Source: Gnetum montanum (lineage: Eukaryota; Streptophyta; Gnetopsida; Gnetales; Gnetaceae). Taken from it: DNA of 64,000 nt. Made by a program: the position numbers and the translations under genes. The notes below the pieces were generated by a model. That model ran no database searches and was not told the DNA's origin. It saw only the letters and a list, made by a program, of their open reading frames with translations. This document shows, piece by piece, positions 1 to 10,550 of this stretch (within the stretch, counting starts at the first letter, position 1; every line of letters begins with the position of its first letter). The stretch covers positions 80,462 to 144,461 of the forward strand of contig MNCI01035277.1 of the NCBI GenBank assembly GCA_015680685.1, written 5' to 3'.

Positions 1-601
1 ACGGATCTTTATTTGAGCAGACATTGTACCTGAACACAAGTTTGTGTATGGAAATAAAGACAAACTTCTTGGATAAACCTTGCAGTGCATGGAATAGGCT
101 AATAGGATTTTATTTATTGTAATTTACTATTTATCATTTACATGCTTTATTAGTGATTAAATCTTTCTCAACCCTTCTCTCCTAGTTAAGTGCCTCAGTA
201 CGACCACTTTGAGCACATGTGTTACACGTGGTGATCCCAGCAATGAATAGCATTTGGTAATCACAGTTGCATTGGTTTAGGGTGTGAACAGTAATTGGAA
301 ACGGATGGTGATGCTAGGTTAATTAAGACTTAGTTAGTTAGTTAGATTTAGTAATTAGTCTCTTCAACCCTTCACCTCAATAGCATAGGAGATAAAATCA
401 AAAAAGACATAAAAATCATATACCTCAGACTTACTTAACCATACACTATGACAAATACAAGTAAGTCTAGGAAGACAATGAATAATTAACCTTAAGTGTT
501 CCATGAGGCGTGTAGGCACTTAGTCTACGAAGTTCGATTGGATCGCATGTGTTATGCTTGTATTCGTATGGTTGAGTGTAGGGGTACCTTGCCACTCATC
601 A
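1..601 (+). repeat. A1 5' LTR, partial
   Basis: The start of this LTR is outside the window. It holds an AATAAA-type polyadenylation signal near 53 (GGAAATAAAGAC) and ends in CCACTCATCA, the terminus shared by most LTRs here. It aligns to 6167-6769 with scattered, mostly transition differences, which indicates an old insertion. Confidence 0.85.
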
Positions 602-602
602 T

Positions 603-620
603 TGGTGTCGTTGCTGGGGA
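603..620 (+). other. A1 primer-binding site (tRNA-Asp type)
   Basis: TGGTGTCGTTGCTGGGGA begins two bases after the LTR end. Against TGGCGCCGTTGCCGGGGA, the complement expected for the plant tRNA-Asp 3' end and typical of Athila elements, it matches 15 of 18, and all three differences are C to T. Confidence 0.75.
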
Positions 621-747
621 CTAAGTGTTTGTGTGCTAAGTAGAACATAGGAAATCACTCACATCATTGGGAGATTAAACAAACCTTAGGGTTAATTAAA
701 TAAGAAAAAAAGTATATAATGGTCAAATAGCACACCGATAAGACACA

Positions 748-3061
748 ATGTCTTCTTCTTCTTCTCATAAGAGCAATTTACCACCTAGGGATCATATAAA
801 GAACAGTCGACAATCTAAAACACATAACCTAAATTTGCCAGTGCCTCAACAATATAGGGTGGTATATACTCATCCCGATGAGTATATACTCGATTTTTCT
901 TTTATCCTCCATCAAGATGAATAGATGTGCTAGAGAGACTTGCAAGGTAACATTGTGTTACCTCCAGATCGTGCAGTTCCCAACATGCTCCTCCGTGCTT
1001 TAGAACAGATCGGCATGACTCAGCTCTATGCTGAATATGTTGCAAAAAATTTTGACATAAGGGATTACCATCCCACAGCTTTACAACATATGAGGGACTC
1101 AAGGCAGGAGAGCCAACATACATTGTTGAAGGACAAAGAGGTCCCGCACATCCTAAGTGAAATTGGAGATGCTGAACCACTTATAACGGGTTCTCTATTG
1201 AAAGATGTTCCCCCTCCTAACGATGGTGAGGAGGTGGGGTATCAGAACCTACGCTCCACGATACACAACCCTGGTTTTGATTCCCATGAACACCAACTAT
1301 TCACTGAGGGAACAACAACACATGAAAAGGATGGGCACTTAGATTGTCATCACGATCGGGGCCGAAGCCACAGAAGAGAAGGTAAGAAACATCGTTATCG
1401 CGATGGTTCTCCTTCTTCTTTCCCTTCTTCACATCATTCATCCTCTCCTTCCACCTCTGGGCATAGTCATAGAGAGCATAACGATGAGGATAGAGGTAGA
1501 TAAAATGATAGACCTTAACGAGAGAGTCGAGAGAGAGGACAAGGGCATGAACGAAGAGAAAGTAGGGAACAACGGAGACATCATAGACGTCGTGAAAGAG
1601 ATGATCATGAAGAACCCCTACTTGCCACCCAAAGCATGCTAAATATAACGGAGGTAGTAAGAATCCAAACAAGGAATTTAAAAGATAGTCGGATCAAACA
1701 CTTAGACATGAATAACATCCCACGATTCGAAGGAGGAAACAACACAGATCCACAAAATCATTTACAGGAATTCCATGATGCCTGCACCTTGAAAAACATA
1801 GAGAACGAGTGGCAAAAACTAAAGTTGTTTCCCAGGACACTCACCAAGGAAGCAGAGAGTTGGTACTGGTCCTTAGAACCAGAAACCATTAGGAGGTGAA
1901 GTACAATGTTAGAACTCTTCAATGATAAATATCAAATGTACTCCAGAGTCTCTAACTTGTGTAAGAAAATCCAAGGAGGGAAGCAAGGTACTCATGAACC
2001 CTTAGATGCTACTATGGACTGCTACTACGCATTGTTACATCATTGCTTAGGCCATGGTTATGCATAGCGGGATCAACTCCACCACATCGTAGATGGGCTA
2101 AGGTATGACACTAGGAGAACCCTTGGGACTTATGCCAAAGGGAGACTATCTAAATTTAGATCCCATGAAGTTCATCGCTTGTTGGAACAAGTAGCCAAAG
2201 AATAAGGGGAGCTACGAAAAAGGGAATGTGTAGAAGAATATAACCGTGATCCCTCTCTTTAAAAGAAGGGAGTGAGATTCTGCGATGAAGAGGATGAGTC
2301 ACCACTTGAAGAGTTGGTGAATAGAAAAACCTTGCCGCTTCAGAAGTTAACAACAGAAGTATTGGCTAAGGTAGATGAAGTATGGAGCTCCTTAGAAAGT
2401 AAAATTGAAACTGTCCTAAAGAGGAGGAACGAAGTAGTGACAAGGACAAGAAAAGTGGAGAGATTCAGGCCCTGCATGTGACAACGGTAAGGGGAAAATA
2501 ACTATCTCCAATGTGGTTATGGATTCAGACACAGACGATGATGGTGGATCTGAGATCTACCAATATGACCATCCTAAGGGATGTTGTTCAATCATCTTAC
2601 ATTTACAAGAGTCTGGGGTGTATGCACTCAACCTAAGACTCAACAGATGACAGACACCCCGAAGGTTACCTTATCCCCAAGGTAACCCAAGATAGTTCCA
2701 CCAACCTTGGATGTACTATCCAAGTGGAACTCCACCACAACCCATTAGGCAACATTAGTAGTGGCAATACCCACATTCATGGGGGATGCCACCGCCAAAA
2801 CATTAGTACCCTTACTAGTAGCCAGACCCATATGGTTACTACGTGCAGCAACCGATTTCTCCAAGTGACTCTATGGGTCACACAACTCCCCACCGTCACT
2901 ACCAAGTTTAGGGGTACTTTAGAAGGACCCCTTCTCCTTCGAGAAACACTCCATATCCATACCATCCTCCTAATCCGTCTGCACCTATTCCATCGGTAGT
3001 TCCCATACCTCCTGCTCCAACAATGCAAGGGGAACTCCCGACTCAACCACATCAATGAAAT
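748..3061 (+). pseudogene. gag: A1 gag (broken)
   Basis: The capsid-type structural protein of the element would form the cytoplasmic particle. The start at 748 (MSSSSS) is supported by the same start in D1. One frame runs 748-2481 with several stops (the first near 922), through a Ser/His/Arg-rich stretch (1330-1500), the capsid core FEGG...FHDACTLKN...LFPRTL...AESWYWSLEP (about 1728-1890), and an acidic segment with YDHPKGCC near 2560. A Pro/Tyr/Gln-rich linker follows (about 2640-3060) and a frame change comes before the protease. No canonical CCHC knuckle is visible. It lies directly after the primer site. The capsid call is firm; the protein cannot be made from this copy. Confidence 0.85.
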
Positions 3062-3064
3062 GCT

Positions 3065-4027
3065 ATGAGAGTCATAAACATTCAACTTGCTGCTGGTTCT
3101 GACAATCGAAAAAAGAGAAGACCTTTCTTCAGAACCAAAAGCCCAGACAAGCTCTCACAACAACAAGCGATTGAGTCTAGGTACACTTCTCTAACAAATA
3201 AAGCTTCGGAGCTCCCTTCCATCCAACAAAAGAGCTTCACGCATACGGTTATGTTAACACATACCGTAACCGATTGGATCAAGGTAGGTCACCTTCCTAG
3301 GAAACTCTCTGATCCTGGAAGCCCCATAATCTATCTACAAGTTGCTAGAAAAGAACCTCATAAGGTTCTTCTTGACTCAGGTTCTGGAGTCAACTTAATT
3401 TCACAAGAAATGTATCACGCCTGAAACCTACCCCAACTTAAGAAGAGCAACATCCAACTAGAGCTTCCAGACTAGTCCATCACCATTCCCTTGGGATTGG
3501 TGGAGGACATCGTTACCATTGTGTGTGGTTGGTCCTACCCAGCTGATTTCCTGGTGATTGAAGTCAACAACAACAAAGGGAACTTCCCAATTATAACGGG
3601 AAGGGCATGGCTGAGTATAGTAAATGCATGCCTAGGAATTCGTGATCTTTCCTTGGAAATCTCTAAGGTAAACATTTATGGAAAGATCGAGACAAGGAAA
3701 GTTCCATGCATCACATACAATGATTCATTGGGTGATGACATGGAGGAATGCACAACATCTCCTCCATGCAATAGGTGTACCCTTGAAACTGTGAGACAAA
3801 GATGCCTGTATGTAGCAACCACACAACAAGTAGTAGACACCCCGTGGTTGACAGTTACTAGAAAGAGCAACTGAAAAATATGCATGGAACGAACTGGGGA
3901 AATAACCCATGCCACCAATGAAGGCATAGACACATTGGAATATGAGCATCGCCAACTTCCACCCCTTAATCTAAGAACATCAATTAGGAGAAGTTGGGCA
4001 CTTTTACAAAATTCAAACAAACGCTAA
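3065..4027 (+). pseudogene. pro: A1 aspartic protease domain (broken)
   Basis: This retropepsin would cut the Gag polyprotein. The active-site motif LLDSGSGVNLIS is near 3370, with the flap-side IPLGLVEDIV near 3487 and the closing ITGRAWLSIVNA near 3595. It is in a different frame from gag, and stops interrupt it at 3421 and 3872. The segment after 3875 (EGIDTLEYEHRQL) matches the protease-RT linker of D1, so the deletion that removed polymerase lies just after it, near 3960-4030. Length and order match Athila protease. The Asp is intact but the frame is not. Confidence 0.85.
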
Positions 4028-4120
4028 TTATTTCAGATCTCTCCTTTGCAATTTAGTTATGGGGGAGATGGCCACCTATGCTAATCATTTGGGGCCCTAA
4101 GTTCTTTTTAGTTTTTTTTT

Positions 4121-4225
4121 ACACGTTTTTGTTTTCCACGTTTTTGTTTTACACATTTTTGTTTTACACCTTTTTGTTTTACACATTTTTGTTTTACACG
4201 TTTTTGTTTTACACGTTTTTGACAA
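4121..4225 (+). repeat. 15-bp tandem repeat ACACGTTTTTGTTTT
   Basis: Seven consecutive 15-base units start at 4121, 4136, 4151, 4166, 4181, 4196 and 4211, varying mainly at the fifth base. Looser TTTTTGTTTTAC tracts occupy the same place in B1 (about 8665) and, on the minus strand, in C1 and C2 (about 16425-16505 and 38570-38650). Confidence 0.85.
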
Positions 4226-4298
4226 AGTCTTTGCTGTTTTACAAATATCTTGAACATTTTTTTTTTACAAATTTCTTTAACTCTTCTTGTTTTTGTTT

Positions 4299-4485
4299 NN
4301 NNNNNNNNNNNNNNNNNNNNNNNNNNNNNNNNNNNNNNNNNNNNNNNNNNNNNNNNNNNNNNNNNNNNNNNNNNNNNNNNNNNNNNNNNNNNNNNNNNNN
4401 NNNNNNNNNNNNNNNNNNNNNNNNNNNNNNNNNNNNNNNNNNNNNNNNNNNNNNNNNNNNNNNNNNNNNNNNNNNNNNNNNNNNN
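4299..4485. other. Assembly gap, 187 N
   Basis: Run of N just downstream of the T-rich tandem repeat. Open reading frames spanning it are artefacts. Confidence 0.98.
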
Positions 4486-5163
4486 AGGGTGTGACTTCAA
4501 GGGAACTTGATGCATTTGTGTTGGCCATTCTCTTGGGTGCTTGGATGTTTTCTTCTTGATTTTTCTTGTCACTTCGACGTTACCTAATTATCGGGAAGCT
4601 GAGCAATAAAAATAACAAAGTCTTTGCATGGTGTGGTTCTCACGCATAAACACATAAAACATCAAAAAAAACCGTGAGAATTCAAAGCACACCCCTTAGA
4701 CAAAATAATCCCTTGGGCTACAAGCACTGGTTATGGAACTAAAATAAAAATGTTCCCTCTAACTAAGGCCCTTCTCACTTCCCACTCTCTCCTCCTTGTT
4801 TCATTGGAATGGTGGTGACTCTTGGGTGAAGGCATTCTTGTTACTTCAAGGGGATGGATTGGTCGAATGCATTAATGCAAAGTCACTGGAAGTGGATTGT
4901 TTGAGGCTAGAGTTGGAATGAGATTTGCTAAGTCACATTAATCATGACACACACAAGGGACTATACACCACCTTGTTCTTGGGATTCCATTCCATTCTCT
5001 TCTCTTCATCCTTCTCTCCATTATTCACCTCATTGCTGGTTGTATCATTAGTGTATATTTTAGTGGATGCATTGTTTTCTTTTTGATAAATTCTTGCAGT
5101 TAAGACTTTAACTCTTATTCCAAATGAAATTTCCAGAGCCTACGGACTCTTTGCATGTGGATT

Positions 5164-5215
5164 TGTTAGGGCATTAAGGGCATGAGCCTACTTTGGGGAG
5201 GATCCACTGACATTC
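5164..5215 (+). other. Conserved noncoding block, A1 copy
   Basis: The pattern AGGGCA..AGGGCATGAGCCTACTTTGG..AGGA.CCACT is repeated in the same relative place (between the pol or gag end and the 3' end) in B1 9618-9662, B2 27750-27797 and, on the minus strand, C2 37426-37486, D1 43060-43115 and H 62420-62475. It does not read as protein. Its retention in deletion derivatives suggests a cis role such as RNA packaging; that is inference. Confidence 0.6.
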
Positions 5216-5726
5216 CTCTTTGGTGAACCAGTTAAATTCTTTCCTTTAACATTTTTGCAATCTATTTTATTTTGTTCATTTCCATCTTGACATCCATTTC
5301 ATCAACGTTATAGTTGTCTCTTTTCCCTCATCTTTCTTGTTCCTTTTCTTTCTCCATTTTAACGCTACTGGAGGTTTACGATTAGTCATGGGGGTAAAGG
5401 CCAAATTTTTTTGATTTTCTCCTAACCCCTACACCTTCAGTAGTCACCAATATTATATCTCCAGATTCGTATCAGCCATACCACAACCTAGCCAATGGAA
5501 CTTTTACCGAAGTAAGGTATCCACTGCATTGAAATTCATTTACCCTTGTTAATATAAAGACTGTGTTGTGTGTGCAAATGGCAATCATGCAACAACGAAT
5601 TAGATTTGGAGAGAACACTTGGAATGGAACAGTACTGAAGCAGCTATGCAAGGAGCAATATCGATAGCACGCTTACGGATGGACAACAAAAGGCGTAATC
5701 TTGGCGTTTCCAGTAGCAAAACTTCT

Positions 5727-5745
5727 TTCTCTCTCTCTCTCTCTC
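5727..5745. repeat. (CT)n microsatellite
   Basis: About nine CT units in the A1 3' noncoding region. Confidence 0.9.
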
Positions 5746-5910
5746 AAGCTGCCAAATAAGGCTTGATTTCAATGTAATAAGGTGTTCACTCGTTGTCATG
5801 AACACTAGTTTTATCAAGTATTGTAATGATGATCCATTCACAAGTCATCCCATTAGTTTCATTTTGAGTCGATATTATTGTAAGGAACTCGAGAATGAGT
5901 TTTTATTCAG

Positions 5911-5921
5911 TCATGGGGGTA
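5911..5921 (+). other. A1 polypurine tract
   Basis: TCATGGGGGTA directly precedes the 3' LTR start. The same sequence precedes the A2 LTR on the minus strand (63827-63837) and, as CGTGGGGGTA, the B1 LTR (13474-13483). It is the expected primer for plus-strand DNA synthesis. Confidence 0.8.
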
Positions 5922-6769
5922 TGATGGGATGCGATATTTCATGGGCCACGATATCGCATCCCACGCGATATCGTGTCCGCCACAATATTGCGTCGTCCCC
6001 CGTGATATTGTGTATGCGATATCACTGTGTGCCGCCAAGTCTATAAATAAGAGGTGGCTCTCCCTTGTTTCTCATCCTAGGATTAGACCATAGTGAAACT
6101 CTGGCAGTTTGATCCCTCCAGAGATAGAATATTTTCCATGTGCCCACAGTAGGAACTCCAAAGTGAACGGATCTTTATTCGAGTAGACATTGTACCTGAA
6201 TACAAGTTTGTGTACGGCAATAAAGACGAACTTCTTGGATAAACCTTGTAGTGCATGGAATAGGCTAATTAGGATTTTATTTATTTTTATTTACTATTTA
6301 TCATATTTACATGCTTTATTAGTGATTAAATCTTTGTCAACCCTTCTCTCCTAGTTAAGTGCCTCAGTACAACTGCTTCGAGCACGTGCGTTACGCGTGG
6401 TGATCCCAGCAATGACTAGCATTTGGTAACCATGGATGCATTGGTTCAGGGTGTAAACGGTAAGTGGGAATGGATGCTAACGCTAGGTTAATTAAGACTT
6501 AGTTAGTTAGTTAGAGTTAGTAATTAGTCTCTTCAACCCTTCACCTCAATAGCATAGGAGATAAAACCATAAACGACATAAAAATCATATACCTCAGACT
6601 TACTTAACCATACATCGTGAAAAATACAAGTAAGTCTGGGAAGACATGAATAATTAACCTTAAGTATTCCGTGATGCGTGTAGGCACTTAGTCTGCAGAG
6701 TTCGATTGGATCGTGCATGTTACACTCGTATTCGTATGGTTGAGTGTAGGGGTACCTCGCCACTCATCA
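5922..6769 (+). repeat. A1 3' LTR, 848 bp
   Basis: It starts TGATGGGATGCG and ends CCACTCATCA. The U3 part (5932-6024) holds a cluster of GATATC-type palindromes ahead of a TATA box at 6042-6050 (CTATAAATA). GCAATAAAGAC near 6212-6222 is the likely polyadenylation signal. Boundaries are supported by the polypurine tract on the left and the jump into B1 gag on the right. Confidence 0.88.
5932..6050 (+). promoter_or_regulatory. A1 LTR promoter: GATATC array plus TATA box
   Basis: Five or six copies of a (G)CGATATCG-like palindrome, some decayed by C-to-T change, lie within about 95 bases, followed 17 bases later by CTATAAATA. The A2 LTR has the same layout with intact CpG. Array plus TATA just inside U3 fits an RNA polymerase II promoter; the binding factor is unknown. 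Confidence 0.65.
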
Positions 6770-6770
6770 C

Positions 6771-8632
6771 TATGATTCAAATCTACAACATCATTTATAG
6801 GCCTTCCATGATGCTTGTGTGCTCAACAATGTGGAAAATAAATGGAAAAAGCTTAAGTTCTTTCCTAGGACACTAATCGATAAAGCCAAAATGTGGTATA
6901 GGTCATTGGAACCAGATTTGATCAAATGATGGTCAACCATGTTAGAAATTTTCACTAAAAGATACTAGACCTATGTGCAAGTGTCCACCTTGAGGAGACA
7001 AATCCAAGGATGTAAACAAGAACAATAGGAACCCTTGGACATGGCCTTAGATAGATACTATGCCTTACTAAATAAATGTCCAGGTCATAGGTTCTTTGAG
7101 AAAGAGCAAACACTTCACATTGTAGATGGGCTTAGTAATGAAATAAGGGTGAACCTTGGAAAGTATGCCTGAGGATAACTATATAAGCTCCAAGGCTACC
7201 AAGTCAAAGAACTAATAGAGCATCTAGCAAAAGAAGAGAGAGAATTATCTAAATGGGAGAATGCCAAAGCATTTGAGTGGGACCCAACTCTAGAAACAAC
7301 AAGGGTCTAAAGCCACAATGAAGAGGAAACAACCAAGTCTAAAAGGGTGATATAGTCCCAACCTTTGTCAATACAGAAATTGATAGATGATATTGAGGTA
7401 AAGAATAATAAGATGACCATATGGGAAATTGAACAAAGTGTGAATTTAGAAGACACTATTGGGGAAAGGGTCATCCAAGATAAAATTGGCAATCAAAACA
7501 AACAGAGGGCACAGAAGTCAAAAATAATCAAGAACACTATTTGGTAGCCAGGGAGAATGGCTAAGGGTAATGAGGCCAAAGGCTCAACTACAGATAATGA
7601 GGATGGATGTGATCTCTATTTATATGACCATCCAAAGGGCCATTGCCTAATCTTGTCACATCTATATGAGCAATGGATAGGGAAGCTACATCCAAAATTC
7701 ATACAAAGGTATTGGTTTAGGTCCATTCCTATTCTACAAGGTAATTATGGACAACCCCATGATCCATTATACTATCCTAAGGGGAGCTATTACCAACCTC
7801 AACACTTTGCTCCACTGCAGTGGCAAAACTCACAAGTGTGGGAAAGGTCACCATCTAGCCAACCACATCCTCCCTGTCTGCCAAAACCAAATGCCTACTA
7901 TGTTCAACATCTTGTTTTTCCAACCAGTTCTAAATCCTCTGCTTCCAATTGCTATTATCACTCTCGTGAGTACCATTGATCCATGTCTTCTCGTGAGGGA
8001 TCACCACCTCAAACTTCTCCTCACCTTGGTATTCTCATCCTTTACCTCCTTCTACACTACCATTAGATGTATCAAATGATTCTGCATCACAGTGCTAACC
8101 AAATGATGTAACTTGTGCTATTACTATTAACAAAAGTAGGTTCCCTTCATAATGTTGGAAGTGTTCCTTCTTTAGGCATGACTATAAGAAGAAGAATCAC
8201 ACTTCTGAACCTACTTCACCTTCCAAACTAGCCTAAGAAAAACCTAGTGCCACACCTTCCTTAGCTCCATCAATAGCCCCTGTCACTATATCTAGGTCTC
8301 TACCTAATGCTCCAATATGCACACAATCCAATGAATTCACCAATGTGAAGGAACACACAGATCTATGCATACTGCCATATAGTCAAGGGTGCCATAGTGG
8401 GTCAAATGTCCCTAGTAATGTACACATACCATCTAACCTACCCCACTATGCTTTCTATAATTAGGTGTGTGACCAAAAATTTCTATACCTAGCCACCATA
8501 CCACCTATAGACACCTAGTGCCTAGGGCATGATAGGCCCCTAATGTTTCATACATGCATGGATCCTATTCATCCACTTATTAATCCTAGCCATGACCAAA
8601 TGTTTAGTTGTGGGGGTCACCCCCCATTCTAA
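6771..8632 (+). pseudogene. gag: B1 gag, 5'-truncated and broken
   Basis: It opens in frame with YDSN.QHHL.AFHDACVLNN, the capsid core, followed by FFPRTL, KMWYRSLEP and WSTMLEIFTKRY. YDHPKGHC lies near 7625. A long Tyr/Pro/Gln/Ser-rich tail follows (7680-7980), then a Cys/His cluster CWKCSFFRHDYKKKNH near 8150 that looks like a degenerate zinc knuckle, ending near 8630 just after GTGGGGGT. Many TAG/TAA codons stand where B2 or homologues have CAA, CAG or TGG. No protease motif follows, unlike A1, E1 and D1. Confidence 0.82.
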
Positions 8633-9617
8633 TTTCCAGGATTCTTGAGTGTTATTTTATCTTTTTGTTTTACAATTTTTGTCATTTCTCTATTACTTTT
8701 ATTTCTATTTCTTTTACTTTTTCTAATTATTATTTTTAATTTTTTGTTGTAATCTCGATCATGAATAAGTTGATCATGTTGCCCATTCAGGTGATATTTT
8801 TCTCTATGTTACCTAGTCATAAGGAATTGATTATTCAGACATTGAGACCATGACATCCACCCACCTATTCCATTAATAAGAGGTTTATGCTCTAGTCACA
8901 ATGGTCCTCTTTTTCATCATTCAACTATAAATAATTTGATAATCATTGTGTCTGGAAATATGAGTGAAGGATCAAGGTGGAATGACAAGGGTGTGACATT
9001 ATTGGGATTCGTCGATTCTCTTTGGCTACTTTTGTATGTTTTATCATGTTGCTGAGGTTGTAACTATATCCTTGTAGATCTAATGGAAAATGGAAGTAAG
9101 AGTAGCTCAAATGGCACTAAATAAGCTTAAATGGGTTCCACTAGAAAGAAATGTACCCATGCCTAAAGGTAGGTGACTTCATAGAGCCAAAAAAAAGAAG
9201 AAGGAGAGAAAGAAAGTGAGCCATTATGACACTCCCCTCCTACTCGTCCCTTGAACAAAATGCCAAGTGATGTTACTCCTTGCAACTTTGGTAGGATTGT
9301 GGTTGTTTGTCGATGGGATGAAGCAATGTAGTGTCACTGCAATGTGGTATGGACTTGGTTTGGAACTTGGAAAGTCAAAAACATGATTATTTAACCACTA
9401 ATTACACACAAGATTCATCATTAGAAACCTCATGTCTCAATTTCTTCGATCCCTTCTGCGTCCATTCCATCTCATTGTCTAAGTGTTCATAACTTATGGA
9501 TGGTGTAATGTAGCATTATTATCTTAACTCGGTGGTTTTAACATGTGTACCTTATTCATAGGTATATGTTGCATTCAACTTCTCTAATGCCTATAGACAT
9601 TAAAGGTGTGGTTCCAC

Positions 9618-9662
9618 AAGGGCATCATAGGCCAGAGCCTACTTTTGGGAGGACCCACTTGT
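9618..9662 (+). other. Conserved noncoding block, B1 copy
   Basis: Reads AAGGGCATCATAGGCCAGAG then CCTACTTTTGGGAGGACCCA; aligns with A1 5164-5215 and with four other copies across families. Confidence 0.6.
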
Positions 9663-9965
9663 TTAACATTTGTAACTTGTTCCTATTACACATGATGCAT
9701 TATTTTACACCCTTTGACTACTTACCTAAGTGAACTATCCTTTCCCTTATCATTTTAATCAGTTGTTTGTCAACAAGTACTATACACCCTTCGTCCTAGC
9801 CCTCTTTCACAAATTTTCATATATGATCCCACCATGACATACTTCTGGTGCTTGAAAATTAATTTTCTAAATACACCAAAGCTTCCAATTTAATCCCCAA
9901 TCCTTCATTACATATTGAAAATGTATTATTCCCACTCAGTCCTTGCATTTAATGCATTTCGGTGG

Positions 9966-10045
9966 GGATGCAATATCACATCCAATGTGATACCAGGTAC
10001 CCGATATTGGGCACACGATATCACATCTCCCCTACCTATATATAC
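9966..10045 (+). promoter_or_regulatory. B1 internal GATATC array plus TATA box
   Basis: GCAATATCAC, GTGATACC, CCGATATTGG and ACGATATCAC lie within 60 bases, then CTATATATAC near 10036. This copies the LTR layout of the same group but sits inside the element, about 515 bases before the ORF2 ATG. B2 has the matching site at 28094-28156. It may be an internal promoter for ORF2 or a relic of an ancient LTR start; no experimental evidence is available here. Confidence 0.5.
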
Positions 10046-10531
10046 TAATGACCCCACCTACTTCAAGTTCATTTCTTTCATTTTACATTAGGGGAGTTGT
10101 TGAAAATTTCCTTTGTGACTTAGAGCTTTACATCTCCATCTTCTATGCGCAATATCTTGCTCCCTAACATTCCTATTTTAATTTTGTTTGATCCTAGTTG
10201 AACACAGAGTGTTCTACTTAGTTGTGGGGGAGTACTTTAGTGGGAAGTGTGCATAATTTTTTTCAAAATTTGCCATTTTTTGAAGGATATCATAGGGGTA
10301 AGAAATTCAATTTTTACCAAAGAAAACTTATGTGTTTAAATTCCAAGCTAAATTTTGTCAATCACCCAGGCCACCCAAATGATTGTAAGGTCACCAATAA
10401 CACCTTTTGGAGCCACTTCTCGAAAATATTTCTAACTCTAAAAATCACACTATGCAATTATGGATTATTAATTAAGGCAATGAATAAGGTATGAATTGAT
10501 AAAAATTTCTCTACACAACCTTATTAATAAT

Positions 10532-10550
10532 GATTTTTGTGTGATTATAG
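10532..10550 (+). promoter_or_regulatory. 3' splice-site-like sequence touching ORF2 start (B1)
   Basis: TTTTTGTGTGATTATAG is directly followed by ATGGC. The equivalents are GATTACAG in B2 (to 28686), TGTGACTGTAG in C1, TGTGACCATAG in C2 and H, and a mutated ATTATGG in F. A T-rich tract plus TAG or CAG against the ATG suggests that ORF2 is made from a spliced mRNA. Confidence 0.55.

Larger units (their letters stand above)
4028..5910 (+). other. A1 3' noncoding region
   Basis: No coding sequence is visible. The first part (GGGGGAGATGGCCACCTATGC, near 4060) aligns with the region just after integrase in C1 and C2 read on the minus strand, and 4670-4830 aligns with the minus strand of about 43440-43620 and 37840-38000. 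The stretch therefore corresponds to the post-polymerase noncoding part of the larger relatives. It lacks the internal array, TATA box and ORF2 seen in B, C, F and H. Confidence 0.7.
1..6769 (+). mobile_element. A1: Athila-like LTR retrotransposon lacking polymerase, 5' end cut by window
   Basis: The 5' LTR (1-601) and 3' LTR (5922-6769) match along their shared length, with base 1 corresponding to 6167. Between them lie a tRNA-Asp type primer site, a gag-protease reading frame and about 1.9 kb of noncoding DNA ending at a polypurine tract. No RT, RNase H or integrase is present: the coding region jumps from the protease-RT linker (about 3960) to sequence that follows integrase in C1 and C2 (about 4030). 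ORF2 is absent too. It is therefore a non-autonomous deletion derivative. The right edge abuts, without spacer, the gag of B1 (6771 on), so A1 inserted into B1. The left target-site copy lies outside the window. Confidence 0.85.
8633..10550 (+). other. B1 noncoding region between gag and ORF2
   Basis: No coding potential is seen, and there is no RT or integrase motif in any frame. It contains T-rich tracts (8650-8750), the conserved block (9618-9662), the internal array with TATA (9966-10045), a second GTGGGGGAG tract near 10226 and, at its end, a 3' splice-site-like sequence. It aligns with B2 26752-28686 over its whole length. Confidence 0.7.

Noticed and set aside
902-1180. Antisense open frames over gag, ORF2 and LTRs (for example 902-1180, 1301-1672, 2777-3085)
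   Set aside because: They are shadows of the sense coding or LTR sequence, with no family motif and no conservation between copies.
4078-4572. Long open frames crossing the N run
   Set aside because: They are built on the 15-base T-rich repeat and on undetermined bases.
10285-10310. Splice donor GGGGTAAGAAA before B1 ORF2
   Set aside because: A good donor in B1, but B2 has GGGATAAGAAA at the same place and the C/D/F/H types show only AGGTAAA or AGTTAAA elsewhere. The donor side of the proposed intron is therefore not supported.
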